Translations under genes and position numbers: made by a program
Source: Pantoea latae
GTDB taxonomy: Bacteria > Pseudomonadota > Gammaproteobacteria > Enterobacterales > Enterobacteriaceae
Assembly (NCBI RefSeq): GCF_002077695.1
Contig: NZ_MWUE01000013.1
Location: forward strand, 124,001-188,000
Direction: 5' to 3'
DNA length: 64,000 nt
The notes under the pieces: generated by a model
What the model was told of the DNA's origin: nothing
Databases searched by the model: none
Seen by the model: the letters and a program-made list of their open reading frames with translations, nothing else
Part shown: positions 46,252-56,853 of the stretch, one piece after another
Position numbering within the stretch: position 1 is the first letter of the stretch
How the letters are laid out: the number at the start of each line of letters is the position of its first letter

Positions 46252-49070
46252 CAGGCAAATTTACGCTCTTCGCCGTTGCCGGCCAGGTTGGTGTAACAAC
46301 GACCGCACACCGCAAGATGCTCCGGGTTCTGGCCGACGTCGGTAGTGTAGTGCCAGCAGCGCGGGCATTTCTCGCCTTCTGCCTTATGCAGCGCGATTTT
46401 CAGACCTTTCACCAGCTCGCTCTGCTGCGCTTCTTCGCTCGCCAGCGCATAGTCCGCCACCGTCGCGCCCGAGGTCAGCAGCACAAAGCGCAGCTCGTCG
46501 CCCAGCGCCTGCAGCTTCGCCGCCAGCGTCGCGTCCGCATAGAGCGTGACGGTCGCTTCCAGCGCGCCGCCGATACGCTTGTCGCTGCGCGCCTGCTCGA
46601 TCGCCTTGTTGACTTCGCCGCGCACCTTCAGCAGCTCTGCCCAGTAGTCGTCGTTCAGCGCTTCGCCCTGCGAGAGACCGAACAGGCCGCTATACCACTC
46701 TTCGGTAAAGACGTACTGCGCGCGCTCGCCCGGCAGATAGCCCCAGATTTCGTCGGCGGTAAAGGACATGATCGGCGCCATCCAGCGCACCAGCGCCTCG
46801 ACGATGTGCCACAGCGCGGTCTGACAGCTGCGACGCGCCAGGCTGTCGCCCTTCGCGGTGTACTGGCGATCTTTAATAATATCGAGATAGAACGAGCCCA
46901 TCTCCACCGAGCAGAACTGCATCAGGCGCTGGATAACTTCGTGGAAATCGTAGTTTTCGTAAGAGGCGACGATATCCGCCTGCGCCGCCTGCGCGCGGCC
47001 GACTGCCCAGCGATCCACCACCACCATCTCTTCCGGCTTGACCCTATCGGTTTCCGGGTTGAAACCGTTAAGGTTCGCCAGCAGGAAGCGCGCGGTGTTG
47101 CGGATGCGACGATAGGCGTCGGCGGAGCGCTTCAGGATTTCGTCGGAAACCGCCATCTCGCCGGAGTAGTCGGTCGAGGCGACCCACAGGCGCAGGATAT
47201 CCGCGCCCAGCTTGTTCATCACGTCCTGCGGCGAAACGGTGTTGCCGATCGATTTGGACATTTTGCGGCCCTGACCATCGACGGTGAAGCCGTGGGTCAG
47301 CACCTGGCGATAAGGCGCTTTGCCCTTCATCGCGGTCGAGATCATCAGCGAGGACATAAACCAGCCGCGATGCTGGTCGGAGCCTTCCAGATACATATCG
47401 GGCGTGTGGCCGCCAAATTCCGGACGCGCGTCGACCACCGCATAGCTGGTGGAGCCAGAGTCGAACCAGACGTCCAGCGTATCCGGCACCTTCACGTAGC
47501 TGTCGGCGTCATCGCCCATCAGCTCGCGCGGGTCGAGATCCCACCACGCCTGAATGCCATCCTGCTCAACGCGCTGCGCCACTTTCTCCATCAGCGCCAG
47601 CGTGTCGGGATGTAGCTGCTCGGTCTCTTTGTGCACGAACAGCGCCATCGGCACGCCCCAGGTGCGCTGACGCGAGATGCACCAGTCGGGACGGTTCGCC
47701 ACCATCGCTTCGATACGCGCCTGGCCCCAGTCCGGGATCCACTGCACGCCTTTGATCTCTTTCAGCGACTGCGCGCGCAGGCCTTTCTGATCCATGCTGA
47801 TGAACCACTGCGGCGTGGCGCGGAAGATGATCGGTGTTTTGTGACGCCAGCAGTGCGGGTAGCTGTGCAGCAGTTTTTCCACGTGCAGCAGCGCGCCCTT
47901 CTCTTTCAGCAGCTCAACGATGACGTCGTTGGCCTTGAAGACGTTCAGGCCGTCCAGCGTCGGATAGGTGCCTGGCAGATAGGTGCCGTCCGGACCAACC
48001 GGGTTCGCCACTTCGATGCCATATTTCTGGCCGATGACATAGTCGTCCGGGCCGTGGCCCGGCGCGGTATGCACGGCGCCGGTACCGGCTTCAAGCGTTA
48101 CGTGCTCGCCCAGCACCACCGGCGACTGAATGTTCACCAGGAAAGGATGCTGGAACGTCAGACGCTCCAGCGCCGCGCCTTTGCATTCGCCCAGCACGGT
48201 CCACTCGGCGACGCCGGCGCGCTTCAGCACGCTCTCTACCAGCTCTTTCGCCAGGATCAGCGCGCGGCCGTCGATCTGCACCAGCTGATAGTCGAACTCC
48301 GGATGCAGCGAGATGGCGCGGTTGGCCGGCATGGTCCAGGGCGTCGTGGTCCAGATCACCAGCGAGATCGGGCCGTTGGCCGGCGCGTCGCCAAATTTTG
48401 CGCGCACCGCGTCGCGGTCTACCGCGTTAAACATCACGTCGATAGAGGGCGAGGTTTTGTCGTAGTATTCCACTTCCGCTTCCGCCAGCGCCGAACGGCA
48501 GTCCAGGCACCAGTGCACCGGCTTTGCGCCCTTGTGCAGGTGGCCATTGCCGATGATTTTGCCCAGCGCGCGGATGATGTTGGCTTCGGTCTGGAAGTTC
48601 ATCGTCAGGTAGGGACGATCCCAGTCGCCCAGCACGCCAAGACGGATAAAGTCCGCCTTCTGGCCTTCGACCTGCTCGGCGGCGTATTTGCGGCACGCTT
48701 CGCGGAACTCAGCCGGCGTCACCTTCTCGCCCGGCTTGCCGATCATCTGCTCGACCTTATGCTCGATCGGCAGGCCGTGACAGTCCCAGCCCGGCACGTA
48801 AGGCGAGTCGAAGCCCGCCATGCCTTTCGACTTGACGATAATGTCTTTCAGAATCTTGTTAACTGAGTGACCAATATGGATGCTGCCGTTCGCATAGGGA
48901 GGGCCGTCATGCAGAATAAAGGTTTTTTTCCCTTTTTTGGCTTCGCGGATGATGCCGTACAGGTTGTCATCATACCAGCGTTGCAGCATTCCCGGTTCGC
49001 GTTTGGCAAGATCGCCGCGCATCGGGAACCCCGTTTCGGGCAAATTCAGGGTAGATTTATAGTCACTCAT
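46251..49070 (-). CDS. ileS: Isoleucyl-tRNA synthetase IleS
   Basis: Class Ia synthetase that charges tRNA-Ile and edits Val-tRNA. 939 residues. HIGH motif [10 protein letters not shown] near residue 62; CP1 editing domain with [17 protein letters not shown] motif [10 protein letters not shown] near residue 602; anticodon-binding domain; and a C-terminal zinc finger with CPRCWHY and CGRCYTN. The start [15 protein letters not shown] was preferred over an in-frame start 13 codons upstream for homology. 28 bp after ribF. Confidence 0.97.
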   Translation of the reverse strand: MSDYKSTLNLPETGFPMRGDLAKREPGMLQRWYDDNLYGIIREAKKGKKTFILHDGPPYANGSIHIGHSVNKILKDIIVKSKGMAGFDSPYVPGWDCHGLPIEHKVEQMIGKPGEKVTPAEFREACRKYAAEQVEGQKADFIRLGVLGDWDRPYLTMNFQTEANIIRALGKIIGNGHLHKGAKPVHWCLDCRSALAEAEVEYYDKTSPSIDVMFNAVDRDAVRAKFGDAPANGPISLVIWTTTPWTMPANRAISLHPEFDYQLVQIDGRALILAKELVESVLKRAGVAEWTVLGECKGAALERLTFQHPFLVNIQSPVVLGEHVTLEAGTGAVHTAPGHGPDDYVIGQKYGIEVANPVGPDGTYLPGTYPTLDGLNVFKANDVIVELLKEKGALLHVEKLLHSYPHCWRHKTPIIFRATPQWFISMDQKGLRAQSLKEIKGVQWIPDWGQARIEAMVANRPDWCISRQRTWGVPMALFVHKETEQLHPDTLALMEKVAQRVEQDGIQAWWDLDPRELMGDDADSYVKVPDTLDVWFDSGSTSYAVVDARPEFGGHTPDMYLEGSDQHRGWFMSSLMISTAMKGKAPYRQVLTHGFTVDGQGRKMSKSIGNTVSPQDVMNKLGADILRLWVASTDYSGEMAVSDEILKRSADAYRRIRNTARFLLANLNGFNPETDRVKPEEMVVVDRWAVGRAQAAQADIVASYENYDFHEVIQRLMQFCSVEMGSFYLDIIKDRQYTAKGDSLARRSCQTALWHIVEALVRWMAPIMSFTADEIWGYLPGERAQYVFTEEWYSGLFGLSQGEALNDDYWAELLKVRGEVNKAIEQARSDKRIGGALEATVTLYADATLAAKLQALGDELRFVLLTSGATVADYALASEEAQQSELVKGLKIALHKAEGEKCPRCWHYTTDVGQNPEHLAVCGRCYTNLAGNGEERKFA

Positions 49071-49098
49071 CAGATTCTCGTTTCCGTTTTTTGCGGGG

Positions 49099-50022
49099 TT
49101 AAAGCCCAAAGAAGCGCCGGGCGGTTACCACATCTTTCGCAATTTGTTCTTTCAACGCCTCCAGTGAGGCAAAGCGCTGCTCGTTACGTATCTTATGCTT
49201 CAGCACCACATCAATGTGCTTTCCATACAGATTGATATTGATGTCAAGCAGGTGAACTTCAAGCTGCTGGCGCAATCCTTTTACCGTTGGTCGCGTGCCG
49301 ATATTCGCCACGCCGGGAACAGGCGCCCCCAGACCGAGCACCTCCACCGCATACACGCCTTTCACCGGCGAGACGATGCGGCGCAAAGGAAGGTTCGCGG
49401 TGGGGAAACCGATGGTGCGTCCCAGCGCATCGCCGTGCACGACGCGGCCAGAAATACTGAAAGGGTGACCCAGCAGCGTTTGCGCCAGCGCTAAGTCGTC
49501 ACTGGCCAGCGCCTGACGCACGGCGGTGCTGCTGATACGCTTGCCGCCGTCGCAGAAGGTTTCGGTGCTGACAACGTCAAAGCCGTACTCGGCACCGGCC
49601 TTCTGTAATAACAGGAAATCGCCCTGGCGACCAGCGCCAAAGCGGAAATCATCCCCCACCGCCAGGTATTTGACGTCCAGCTTATCCACCAGCAGATCGG
49701 TGATAAAGCACTGCGCCGACTGCGCGGCAAAGCGACGGTCGAAGCGCACGCACAGCACCCGATCGACGCCCGCTTCCGCCAGGAACTTCAGCTTTTCCCG
49801 CAGGCGCGTCAGGCGCGCCGGGGCTTTGTCTCCGGCGAACAGCTCAAGCGGCTGCGGCTCGAACAGCATCACCATCACCGGAAGCTGGCGTTTTCGTCCC
49901 TCTTCGCACAGGCGCGCCATCAGCGCCTGATGGCCGCGATGCACGCCGTCGAAGTTACCAATGGTCAGGACGCAGCCGCGATGCTGCTCGTTTAGATTAT
50001 GAATACCGCGGATAAACTTCAT
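49099..50022 (-). CDS. ribF: Bifunctional riboflavin kinase/FAD synthetase RibF
   Basis: Converts riboflavin to FMN and FMN to FAD. 307 residues: N-terminal nucleotidyltransferase with [16 protein letters not shown], and C-terminal flavokinase with [13 protein letters not shown] and [11 protein letters not shown]. First gene of the ribF-ileS-lspA-fkpB-ispH run, divergent from rpsT. No FMN riboswitch is seen upstream. Confidence 0.97.
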   Translation of the reverse strand: MKFIRGIHNLNEQHRGCVLTIGNFDGVHRGHQALMARLCEEGRKRQLPVMVMLFEPQPLELFAGDKAPARLTRLREKLKFLAEAGVDRVLCVRFDRRFAAQSAQCFITDLLVDKLDVKYLAVGDDFRFGAGRQGDFLLLQKAGAEYGFDVVSTETFCDGGKRISSTAVRQALASDDLALAQTLLGHPFSISGRVVHGDALGRTIGFPTANLPLRRIVSPVKGVYAVEVLGLGAPVPGVANIGTRPTVKGLRQQLEVHLLDININLYGKHIDVVLKHKIRNEQRFASLEALKEQIAKDVVTARRFFGL

Positions 50023-50171
50023 GGCTGACTCAAACCGGTGGAAATCGGCGGATTATACCCTTGAAAGCGGCGAAGGTTAACCCGTCGCCACACCTTTCCT
50101 GCGCAGAACGCGCCATTTATCAGGGCCTGGCGCGCGCGGCGCGGCTCTGTGAGAATTTTGTTGTGAAAGGC

Positions 50172-50292
50172 TGTATCTGACGAGGGGAAGCTGGTAGAAT
50201 CTTGCGCCATCAATTACGTAACCGGGCGTGGTTTGTAAAACGACGCTTATTTGCACAAATCCATTGACAAAAGAAGGCTCAAAAGGCATAGT
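50172..50292 (+). promoter_or_regulatory. Tandem rpsT promoters
   Basis: The proximal promoter has a perfect -35 TTGACA (50264-50269), a 17-bp spacer and a -10 CATAGT (50287-50292). A distal one has an extended -10 TGGTAGAAT ending at 50200 and a weak -35. Two promoters with this spacing also serve E. coli rpsT. They occupy most of the 317-bp gap between ribF and rpsT; nothing else was seen there. Confidence 0.65.
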
Positions 50293-50318
50293 CCTCGGCC
50301 TTTGATTTGTCCATATAG

Positions 50319-50603
<285 letters not shown>

Positions 50604-50630
50604 GCCTTTGTTCATCGCTTTGTAAAAAAG

Positions 50631-50655
50631 AACCGGCGCTTAGCCGGTTTTTTTT
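50631..50655. terminator. Terminator between rpsT and nhaA
   Basis: A 7-bp stem AACCGGC/GCCGGTT with a 5-nt loop, followed by nine T on the plus strand and by CTTTTTT on the minus strand, so it can end both convergent genes. Confidence 0.9.
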
Positions 50656-50663
50656 CGTCCTGG

Positions 50664-51827
50664 TTACGCCGCCAGACGTCGCCTCAGGATCAGATAGCCC
50701 GCCACCGCCGACAGAATCGACCCCAGCAAAATGCCCAGCTTCGCCAGCGTAATCAGCTGCGGATTGCTTTCGCCGTAGGCGAGCGAGGCGATGAAGATCG
50801 ACATGGTAAAGCCGATGCCGCACAGCACGCCGACCGCGGCGATATCCGCCAGACGGGTATTGTGCGGCAGCGTCGCCAGCCTGAATTTCACCGCCAGCCA
50901 GCAGAAGAGCGTGATCCCCAGCGGCTTGCCGATCAGCAGCCCCACCATAATGCCCAGCGGCAGCAGCGAAACGATATCCGCCGCGTGCACGCCGTCCAGC
51001 GACACGCCGGCATTGGCGAAGGCGAACAGCGGCAGGATCAGCCAGCGCACCCAGGGATGCAGCGCGTGCTCCAGGTGAATCGCCGGCGAGTGGCCCTCCT
51101 GCTTCTTCAGCGGGATTAAAAAGCCCACCACCACGCCCGCCAGCGTCGCATGCACGCCCGATTTCAGCACGGCGGTCCAGAGCACCATGCCGACCAGCAG
51201 ATAGAGCCCGGTATTGCGTACGTTCAGCAGATTCATCGCCGCCAGCACCACAATCGCCAGCGCGGCGACGCCCAGCGCTGCCATCGACAGATCGCTGGTG
51301 TAGAACAGCGCGATAATCACAATGGCGCCGAGATCGTCGATGATCGCCAGCGCCATCAGGAAGATTTTTAGCGCTGGCGGCACGCGGCTGCCGAGCAGCG
51401 CGAGGATGCCAAGGGCGAAGGCGATATCGGTGGCGGTGGGAATGGCCCAGCCGCTGCGCGTGGCGGGATCCGCGCCGTTAAAGGCCAGAAACAGCAGGCC
51501 CGGCGCCAGCATGCCGCCCAGCGCGGCAATCAGCGGGAAGATCGCCTGTTCACGCTTTGCCAGCGCGCCCATCACCATTTCGCGCTTCACTTCTAAGCCC
51601 ACCATCAGGAAGAACACCGCCATCAGCGCGTCGTTGATCCACAGCAGCAGATTCTTACTGATATCGAGCGCGCCGAAGCGGAATTCCACCGGTATCGCCA
51701 GCAGGTTCTGATAGCCCTGCTGCGTGGCGGCGCTATTCGCGAGGAGCATCGCCAGCGCGGCGGCGACAATCAGCACTATGCCGCTGGTCGCATCGTTCTG
51801 TAGCCATTTTTTAAGCCTGATATTCAC
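50664..51827 (-). CDS. nhaA: Sodium/proton antiporter NhaA
   Basis: Electrogenic inner-membrane Na+/H+ antiporter for pH and sodium homeostasis. 387 residues with about 12 membrane segments. The paired catalytic aspartates are in [14 protein letters not shown] (about 163-164), and the two discontinuous-helix regions are recognisable (for example [16 protein letters not shown]). The LysR activator gene nhaR, next to nhaA in E. coli, is absent: rpsT follows directly. Confidence 0.96.
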   Translation of the reverse strand: MNIRLKKWLQNDATSGIVLIVAAALAMLLANSAATQQGYQNLLAIPVEFRFGALDISKNLLLWINDALMAVFFLMVGLEVKREMVMGALAKREQAIFPLIAALGGMLAPGLLFLAFNGADPATRSGWAIPTATDIAFALGILALLGSRVPPALKIFLMALAIIDDLGAIVIIALFYTSDLSMAALGVAALAIVVLAAMNLLNVRNTGLYLLVGMVLWTAVLKSGVHATLAGVVVGFLIPLKKQEGHSPAIHLEHALHPWVRWLILPLFAFANAGVSLDGVHAADIVSLLPLGIMVGLLIGKPLGITLFCWLAVKFRLATLPHNTRLADIAAVGVLCGIGFTMSIFIASLAYGESNPQLITLAKLGILLGSILSAVAGYLILRRRLAA

Positions 51828-51952
51828 ATTTTCTCCTGAGTGATTGACCTGTGCTATCCCAGAGCAGCGGCTATCATAACGGTTAACAAACAGTGATTCG
51901 GCTAGTAAAACGCGTATTTACGGAACTTTAAGCGCTGTGCGTTAAAAGCAGG

Positions 51953-51984
51953 GTAAAAAAAAGCCAGCGACAAGGCGCTGGCTT
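51953..51984 (-). terminator. Terminator of dnaKJ
   Basis: On the minus strand a 9-bp stem AAGCCAGCG/CGCTGGCTT with a 6-nt loop runs into eight T, just after the dnaJ stop. Confidence 0.92.
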
Positions 51985-52002
51985 TATTTCACCGAATAAC
52001 GA

Positions 52003-53148
52003 TTAGCGGGTCAGGTCGTCGAAGAATTTTTTCACGCCGTCGAAAAAGCTTTTCGAACGCGGGCTGTTGTTCTCGCCAGTCGGACCGCCGAAGCTCTCTT
52101 CCAGATCGCGCAGCAGCTTTTTCTGCTTCTCGTTCAGATTGACCGGGGTTTCCACCACCACGCGGCACAGCAGGTCGCCGACCGCGCCGCCGCGCACCGA
52201 CTTCACGCCTTTGCCGCGCATGCGGAACAGCTTGCCGGTCTGGGTTTCCGCCGGGACCTTCAGCTTCACGCGTCCATCCAGCGTCGGTACTTCGATCTCG
52301 CCGCCCAGCGCCGCCATGGCAAAGTTGATCGGCACTTCGCAGTAGAGGTTGTTATCTTCACGTTCGAAGATCGGGTGTTTCTTCACCGACACCTGAACGT
52401 AGAGATCGCCCGCTGGCGCGCCCTGCTCGCCGGCTTCGCCTTCACCGCTGAGACGGATACGGTCGCCGGTGTCGACGCCTGCGGGAATTTTCACCGACAG
52501 GGTTTTCGACTTCTCAACGCGGCCGTGACCGTGACAGGCGTTGCACGGATCTTTAATCACCGAGCCGCGACCGTGACAGGTCGGACAGGCCTGCTGCACG
52601 GTGAAGAAGCCCTGACGCATCTGCACCTGGCCTGCGCCGTGACAGGTAGGACAGGTCTGCGGCTGGGTGCCCGATTTCGCGCCGCTGCCGTGGCAAACCT
52701 CACACTCCTGCAGCGTCGGGATGCGGATCTCTTTGGTCACGCCGCGCACCGCTTCTTCCAGCGTCAGCTCCATGTTGTAGCGTAAATCGGCGCCGCGCGC
52801 TGCGCGCTGACGACGACCGCCGCCAAAGATGTCGCCGAAGACGTCGCCAAAGATATCGCTGAAGTCCGCGCCGCCGCCACCAAAGCCGCCGCCGCCGAAT
52901 CCGCCACCGCCCATGCCGCCCTGTTCAAACGCCGCATGACCATATTGATCGTAGGCCGCGCGCTTCTGCGCGTCGGTCAGGATTTCGTAGGCTTCCTTGA
53001 CCTCTTTGAATTTGGCTTCCGCCTCTTTATCACCCGGATTGCGATCGGGGTGAAATTTCATCGCCAGGCGTTTATACGCCTTTTTAATTTCACGTTCGTC
53101 TGCGGATTTGGAGACGCCTAAAATCTCGTAGTAGTCACTCTTCGCCAT
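52003..53148 (-). CDS. dnaJ: Co-chaperone DnaJ (Hsp40)
   Basis: Delivers substrates to DnaK and stimulates its ATPase. 381 residues: J domain with HPD in [10 protein letters not shown] (about 33-35), a Gly/Phe-rich linker around residues 76-100, four CxxCxGxG zinc repeats ([32 protein letters not shown]), then the substrate-binding C-terminal domains. Second gene of dnaKJ, 100 bp after dnaK. Confidence 0.98.
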   Translation of the reverse strand: MAKSDYYEILGVSKSADEREIKKAYKRLAMKFHPDRNPGDKEAEAKFKEVKEAYEILTDAQKRAAYDQYGHAAFEQGGMGGGGFGGGGFGGGGADFSDIFGDVFGDIFGGGRRQRAARGADLRYNMELTLEEAVRGVTKEIRIPTLQECEVCHGSGAKSGTQPQTCPTCHGAGQVQMRQGFFTVQQACPTCHGRGSVIKDPCNACHGHGRVEKSKTLSVKIPAGVDTGDRIRLSGEGEAGEQGAPAGDLYVQVSVKKHPIFEREDNNLYCEVPINFAMAALGGEIEVPTLDGRVKLKVPAETQTGKLFRMRGKGVKSVRGGAVGDLLCRVVVETPVNLNEKQKKLLRDLEESFGGPTGENNSPRSKSFFDGVKKFFDDLTR

Positions 53149-53168
53149 TTTTAGCCCTTAACATGCTC

Positions 53169-53201
53169 GCACGGGCGTGGAGAGATCTCCTACGCCCGTG
53201 C
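53169..53201 (-). other. Strong intercistronic hairpin between dnaK and dnaJ
   Basis: GCACGGGCGT (53169-53178) pairs perfectly with ACGCCCGTGC (53192-53201), and an inner GGAGA/TCTCC pair extends the stem to about 15 bp with one bulged base. There is no T run on the minus strand, so it is more likely an mRNA-stabilising or attenuating structure than a full terminator. Confidence 0.65.
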
Positions 53202-53248
53202 TGGTTTCAACGGCTGTCAGGCCAACCGTCGCGCCCGGTCAGGGGCAA

Positions 53249-55162
53249 TTATTTTTTGTTGTCTTTCACTTCTTCGAATTCAGCGTCGACCACGTCGTCA
53301 TCTTTCTTCGCAGAAGCGTCGGCTGCGTCCGCGCCGCCTGCCTGTCCCTGCTGCTGTGCCGCTTCCATCAGTTTGCTGGAAACCTGCATCAGGGCCTGCA
53401 TTTTAGCGTCGATCGCCTCTTTGTCTTCGCCTTTCAGCGCGGTTTCCAGTTCGCTCAGCGCGGACTCGATTGGCGCTTTGTCCTCAGCGGAGAGTTTATC
53501 GCCCGCTTCGTCCAGCTGCTTACGGGTGCTGTGCGCAATCTGGTCGCCCTGGTTGCGCGTCTGCACCAGCTCTTCGAACTTACGATCCGATTCAGCGTTC
53601 GCTTCCGCGTCGCGAACCATTTTTTCGATCTCGTCCTCGTTCAGGCCGGAAGAGGCTTTAATGGTGATCTTCTGCTCTTTGCCGCTGTTCTTGTCTTTCG
53701 CCGAAACGTGCAGGATGCCGTCCGCATCGATATCGAAGGTGACTTCGATCTGCGGCATGCCGCGCGGCGCCGGCTGAATGCCGTCCAGGTTGAACTGACC
53801 CAGCGATTTGTTATCGCTGGAGCGCTTACGCTCACCCTGCAGCACGTGAATGGTCACGGCAGACTGGTTGTCTTCAGCGGTAGAGAAGACCTGGCTGTGC
53901 TTGGTCGGGATAGTGGTGTTCTTGCTGATCAGCGAGGTCATCACGCCACCCATGGTTTCGATACCCAGCGACAGCGGGGTCACGTCCAGCAGCAGCACGT
54001 CTTTCACGTCGCCCGCCAGCACGCCGCCCTGTACTGCCGCGCCGACAGCAACCGCTTCGTCCGGGTTAACGTCTTTACGCGGCTCTTTGCCGAAGAACTC
54101 CGCCACTTTGGACTGCACCATCGGCATACGGGTCTGACCGCCCACCAGGATGACGTCGTTGATGTCGGACACAGAGAGTCCCGCATCCTGCAGCGCCACT
54201 TTCAGCGGCTCGATAGAGCGGCTGACCAGATCTTCTACCAGCGACTCGAGCTTCGCGCGGGTCACTTTGATGTTCAGGTGTTTCGGACCGGTCGCGTCCG
54301 CCGTGATGTACGGCAGGTTAACGTCGGTCTGCTGCGCAGAAGAGAGCTCGATTTTCGCTTTCTCGGCGGCTTCTTTCAGACGCTGCATCGCCAGCGGATC
54401 GTTGTGCAGATCGATGCCCTGATCTTTCTTGAATTCCGCGACCAGATAGTTGATCAGACGGCTGTCGAAGTCTTCACCGCCCAGGTGGGTGTCACCGTTG
54501 GTGGCCAGCACTTCAAAGGTTTTTTCGCCGTCAACTTCGTCGATTTCGATAATAGAGATATCGAAGGTACCGCCGCCCAGGTCGTATACCGCGATGGTGC
54601 GGTTGCCCTGGCCTTTATCCAGGCCGTAGGCCAGCGCCGCTGCGGTCGGTTCGTTGATGATACGTTTTACTTCCAGACCGGCGATACGGCCGGCGTCTTT
54701 GGTCGCCTGACGCTGCGCATCGTTAAAGTAGGCCGGAACGGTGATGACCGCTTCGGTCACCGGCTCGCCGAGGTAGTCTTCAGCGGTTTTCTTCATTTTC
54801 TTCAGCACTTCCGCAGAGATCTGCGGCGGCGCCATTTTCTGGCCTTTCACTTCCAGCCAGGCGTCGCCGTTGTCGGAAGAGGTGATTTTGTACGGCATGA
54901 TTTTGATGTCACGCTGCACTTCTTCGTCCTGGAAACGACGGCCGATCAGACGCTTGATAGCAAACAGCGTATTCTGCGGGTTGGTCACCGCCTGACGTTT
55001 AGCCGGTTGACCCACCAGAGTTTCGCCATCCTGCGTATAAGCAATAATTGAAGGCGTGGTGCGGTCGCCCTCGGCATTCTCCAGCACGCGCGCTTTACCG
55101 CCGTCCATGATCGCAACACAAGAGTTGGTTGTACCCAGGTCAATACCAATAATCTTACCCAT
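53249..55162 (-). CDS. dnaK: Molecular chaperone DnaK (Hsp70)
   Basis: ATP-dependent Hsp70 that works with DnaJ and GrpE and controls sigma-32. 637 residues: nucleotide-binding domain with [10 protein letters not shown] at the start and [13 protein letters not shown] near residue 195, the linker [15 protein letters not shown], the substrate-binding domain with a helical lid, and the acidic tail ending in FEEVKDNKK (the EEVKD motif). Transcribed from a sigma-32 promoter 120-150 bp upstream. Confidence 0.98.
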   Translation of the reverse strand: MGKIIGIDLGTTNSCVAIMDGGKARVLENAEGDRTTPSIIAYTQDGETLVGQPAKRQAVTNPQNTLFAIKRLIGRRFQDEEVQRDIKIMPYKITSSDNGDAWLEVKGQKMAPPQISAEVLKKMKKTAEDYLGEPVTEAVITVPAYFNDAQRQATKDAGRIAGLEVKRIINEPTAAALAYGLDKGQGNRTIAVYDLGGGTFDISIIEIDEVDGEKTFEVLATNGDTHLGGEDFDSRLINYLVAEFKKDQGIDLHNDPLAMQRLKEAAEKAKIELSSAQQTDVNLPYITADATGPKHLNIKVTRAKLESLVEDLVSRSIEPLKVALQDAGLSVSDINDVILVGGQTRMPMVQSKVAEFFGKEPRKDVNPDEAVAVGAAVQGGVLAGDVKDVLLLDVTPLSLGIETMGGVMTSLISKNTTIPTKHSQVFSTAEDNQSAVTIHVLQGERKRSSDNKSLGQFNLDGIQPAPRGMPQIEVTFDIDADGILHVSAKDKNSGKEQKITIKASSGLNEDEIEKMVRDAEANAESDRKFEELVQTRNQGDQIAHSTRKQLDEAGDKLSAEDKAPIESALSELETALKGEDKEAIDAKMQALMQVSSKLMEAAQQQGQAGGADAADASAKKDDDVVDAEFEEVKDNKK

Positions 55163-55285
55163 CTAAACGTCTCCCACTTAAATTCTTTGTCAATTTGGGT
55201 TGTGAACCCTTAATGCGGGCGCTTTGTTGGCTTTCAACCGCCATTACTCGCTTTTTTTCCCGGGCTCACAACGCTCGATGACAAC

Positions 55286-55314
55286 TAAATGGGGCCGCTT
55301 CGAAGCGCATCAAG
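55286..55314 (-). promoter_or_regulatory. Sigma-32 heat-shock promoter of dnaKJ
   Basis: On the minus strand the -35 CTTGATG (55308-55314) and the -10 CCCCATTTA (55286-55294) match the E. coli dnaK P1 elements. The 13-bp spacer contains the perfect 12-bp palindrome CGCTTCGAAGCG (55296-55307), which I do not recall from the E. coli promoter. Confidence 0.85.
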
Positions 55315-55385
55315 GGTTAAAAGAAAATTTTTTTTCAGATCCGCGCATTCGCCGATGCGGGCGCGTGCTGTCGCGGGGCGCGCAA

Positions 55386-55485
55386 AGAAAAAGGCCGCAA
55401 AAGGCGCGGCCTGGCGAACGCAGTATGACGGGAAGCTGTGTGACCCTGCAGGCCCAGTAAACGGGCTGCGGAAAATATATTATCG
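55386..55485 (-). ncRNA. Candidate small RNA upstream of dnaK (Tpke11-like position)
   Basis: On the minus strand, about 70 bp upstream of the dnaK heat-shock promoter, a terminator stem AGGCCGC/GCGGCCT with a 7-nt loop and TTTTTC (55386-55412) ends a stretch with no reading frame. Upstream of it are a small GCCC-GTTTACT-GGGC hairpin and an A+T-rich, -10-like GATAAT. E. coli has the roughly 90-nt RNA Tpke11 directly upstream of dnaK on the same strand; position and length agree, but the sequence match was not checked and the 5' end is a guess. The rest of 55163-55708 shows no gene. Confidence 0.4.
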
Positions 55486-55708
55486 TTATTATTGCAAACT
55501 GAACTTATTTTCTGTTTTCCCTGATGTTGGCGAACGAGCGAACCTGTCTGCTCGTCAAACAAGCGGCGCTATCTTAATATTACCGGCCTGACGTCGCAGG
55601 AGGAATATTTGCCCTTGCGCCCGGCCAGGCGCCATGCTAATAATGGAAATTCCGAAATATTAAAATCCCCCCTTTCTATTCATATTTTTATCATATGGAC
55701 ATTGCTAT

Positions 55709-56119
55709 ATGGAAATAAAGGTCAGCCATATTAAGGATCCTCAGGCTGAGGAATATATCATTCAGCAGCTCTGGCAGCATAATAGCCGCTTCGCCGAGAT
55801 CAATATGAAGCCGCTGAACGTTATATTGTATGATGATGAACAGCATATTCAGGGCGGACTGCTGGCGCACACCTGGTTCGGCACGCTGGATATTCACTAT
55901 TTATGGATAGATGAGGCGCATCGCCAGCACGGCACCGGGCGTCAGCTGATGCAACAGGCGGAAGAAGAGGCGCGCAGCCGCGGCTGCCATATGGCGGTCG
56001 TCGATACCCTCAGCTTTCAGGCGCGCGGGTTTTACGAAAAACTCGGCTATCGCGTCTACGGCGAACAGGATGGCTATGCGCAGCGCTTTTCCCGTTATTA
56101 TCTGGCGAAAAGATTATAA
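55709..56119 (+). CDS. GNAT-family N-acetyltransferase
   Basis: 136 residues with the acetyl-CoA-binding motif A (LWIDEAHRQHGTGRQLMQQA, with the Q/R-x-x-G-x-G turn) and a typical C-terminal segment ARGFYEKLGYRVYGE. The acyl acceptor is unknown; small GNATs of this type act on small molecules or protein N-termini. It is followed after 24 bp by a LuxR-type regulator and then a permease on the same strand, suggesting one accessory unit. The upstream flank is A+T-rich compared with neighbouring housekeeping genes. Confidence 0.8.
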   Translation: MEIKVSHIKDPQAEEYIIQQLWQHNSRFAEINMKPLNVILYDDEQHIQGGLLAHTWFGTLDIHYLWIDEAHRQHGTGRQLMQQAEEEARSRGCHMAVVDTLSFQARGFYEKLGYRVYGEQDGYAQRFSRYYLAKRL

Positions 56120-56143
56120 CCTGCTTTCATTCAGCGAGGCGTT

Positions 56144-56833
56144 ATGGGCAGCCCATATCGCAGTATCGACGATTTTCTTGCCGCGTTTGCCACCACGATG
56201 GATCTGTTACCGACGCCGTGGGGTTTTAAAGACGCGGCCTCACAACATCTTTATATGAATACCGCGGCTCGCTTATATACCGCTACGCCGAAGAACTATT
56301 CGCTGGAAGGGAAAAAAGATAACGAATTTCCCACGCGCTGGAGCGACTGCGCCGATGAATTCTGCGAGCACGACGAACAAGCCAAAGCCCTGAAAAGCAG
56401 CGTAGCGGTAATAGAGACCCATTACTGGTATGGCAAAGATTACCTGACCCCTTTCGTCAGCGAAAAATATCCGGTGTTCGACAGCCGCAATCAGTTCCTC
56501 GGCTGCATCTGGAACGCGCGCCCGCTCGACAACATCGGCGCGCTTAACTTTATCAATCCCCGCAAAACCTCGGTGCTCACCACGCAGCTTGAGCATCCCC
56601 TTTTCACGCCCGCCGAACTGGATGTGATCTTTCTGCTGCTGCGCCGCTTTAGCGCAAAAGAGATCGCGCGCATCTATAACCTCAGCGTGAAAACCATCGG
56701 CAACCGCATCGCCACCCTTTATCAGAAAGCGGGCGTGCACTCGCTGCAACAGTTCGAACAATACTGCCGCGCTGAGTCGCTGGAGAACTATCTGCCAGAG
56801 AAACTGCTCAGCAAGGGCGTCGCTTTTATTTAA
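56144..56833 (+). CDS. LuxR-type helix-turn-helix regulator with N-terminal sensor region
   Basis: 229 residues. The C-terminal part (about 150-210) is a LuxR-type DNA-binding domain: FTPAELDVIFLLLRRFSAKE, then IARIYNLSVKTIGNRIATLY. The N-terminal part (residues 8-140) looks like a PAS-type sensor (LPTPWGFKDAASQHLYMNT, then PVFDSRNQFLGCIW) and is not an acyl-homoserine-lactone domain. Placed between a GNAT gene and an NCS1 permease with short gaps, it probably controls this unit; the ligand is unknown. Confidence 0.8.
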   Translation: MGSPYRSIDDFLAAFATTMDLLPTPWGFKDAASQHLYMNTAARLYTATPKNYSLEGKKDNEFPTRWSDCADEFCEHDEQAKALKSSVAVIETHYWYGKDYLTPFVSEKYPVFDSRNQFLGCIWNARPLDNIGALNFINPRKTSVLTTQLEHPLFTPAELDVIFLLLRRFSAKEIARIYNLSVKTIGNRIATLYQKAGVHSLQQFEQYCRAESLENYLPEKLLSKGVAFI

Positions 56834-56853
56834 ACCGGTAAGGAAAACCTGTT

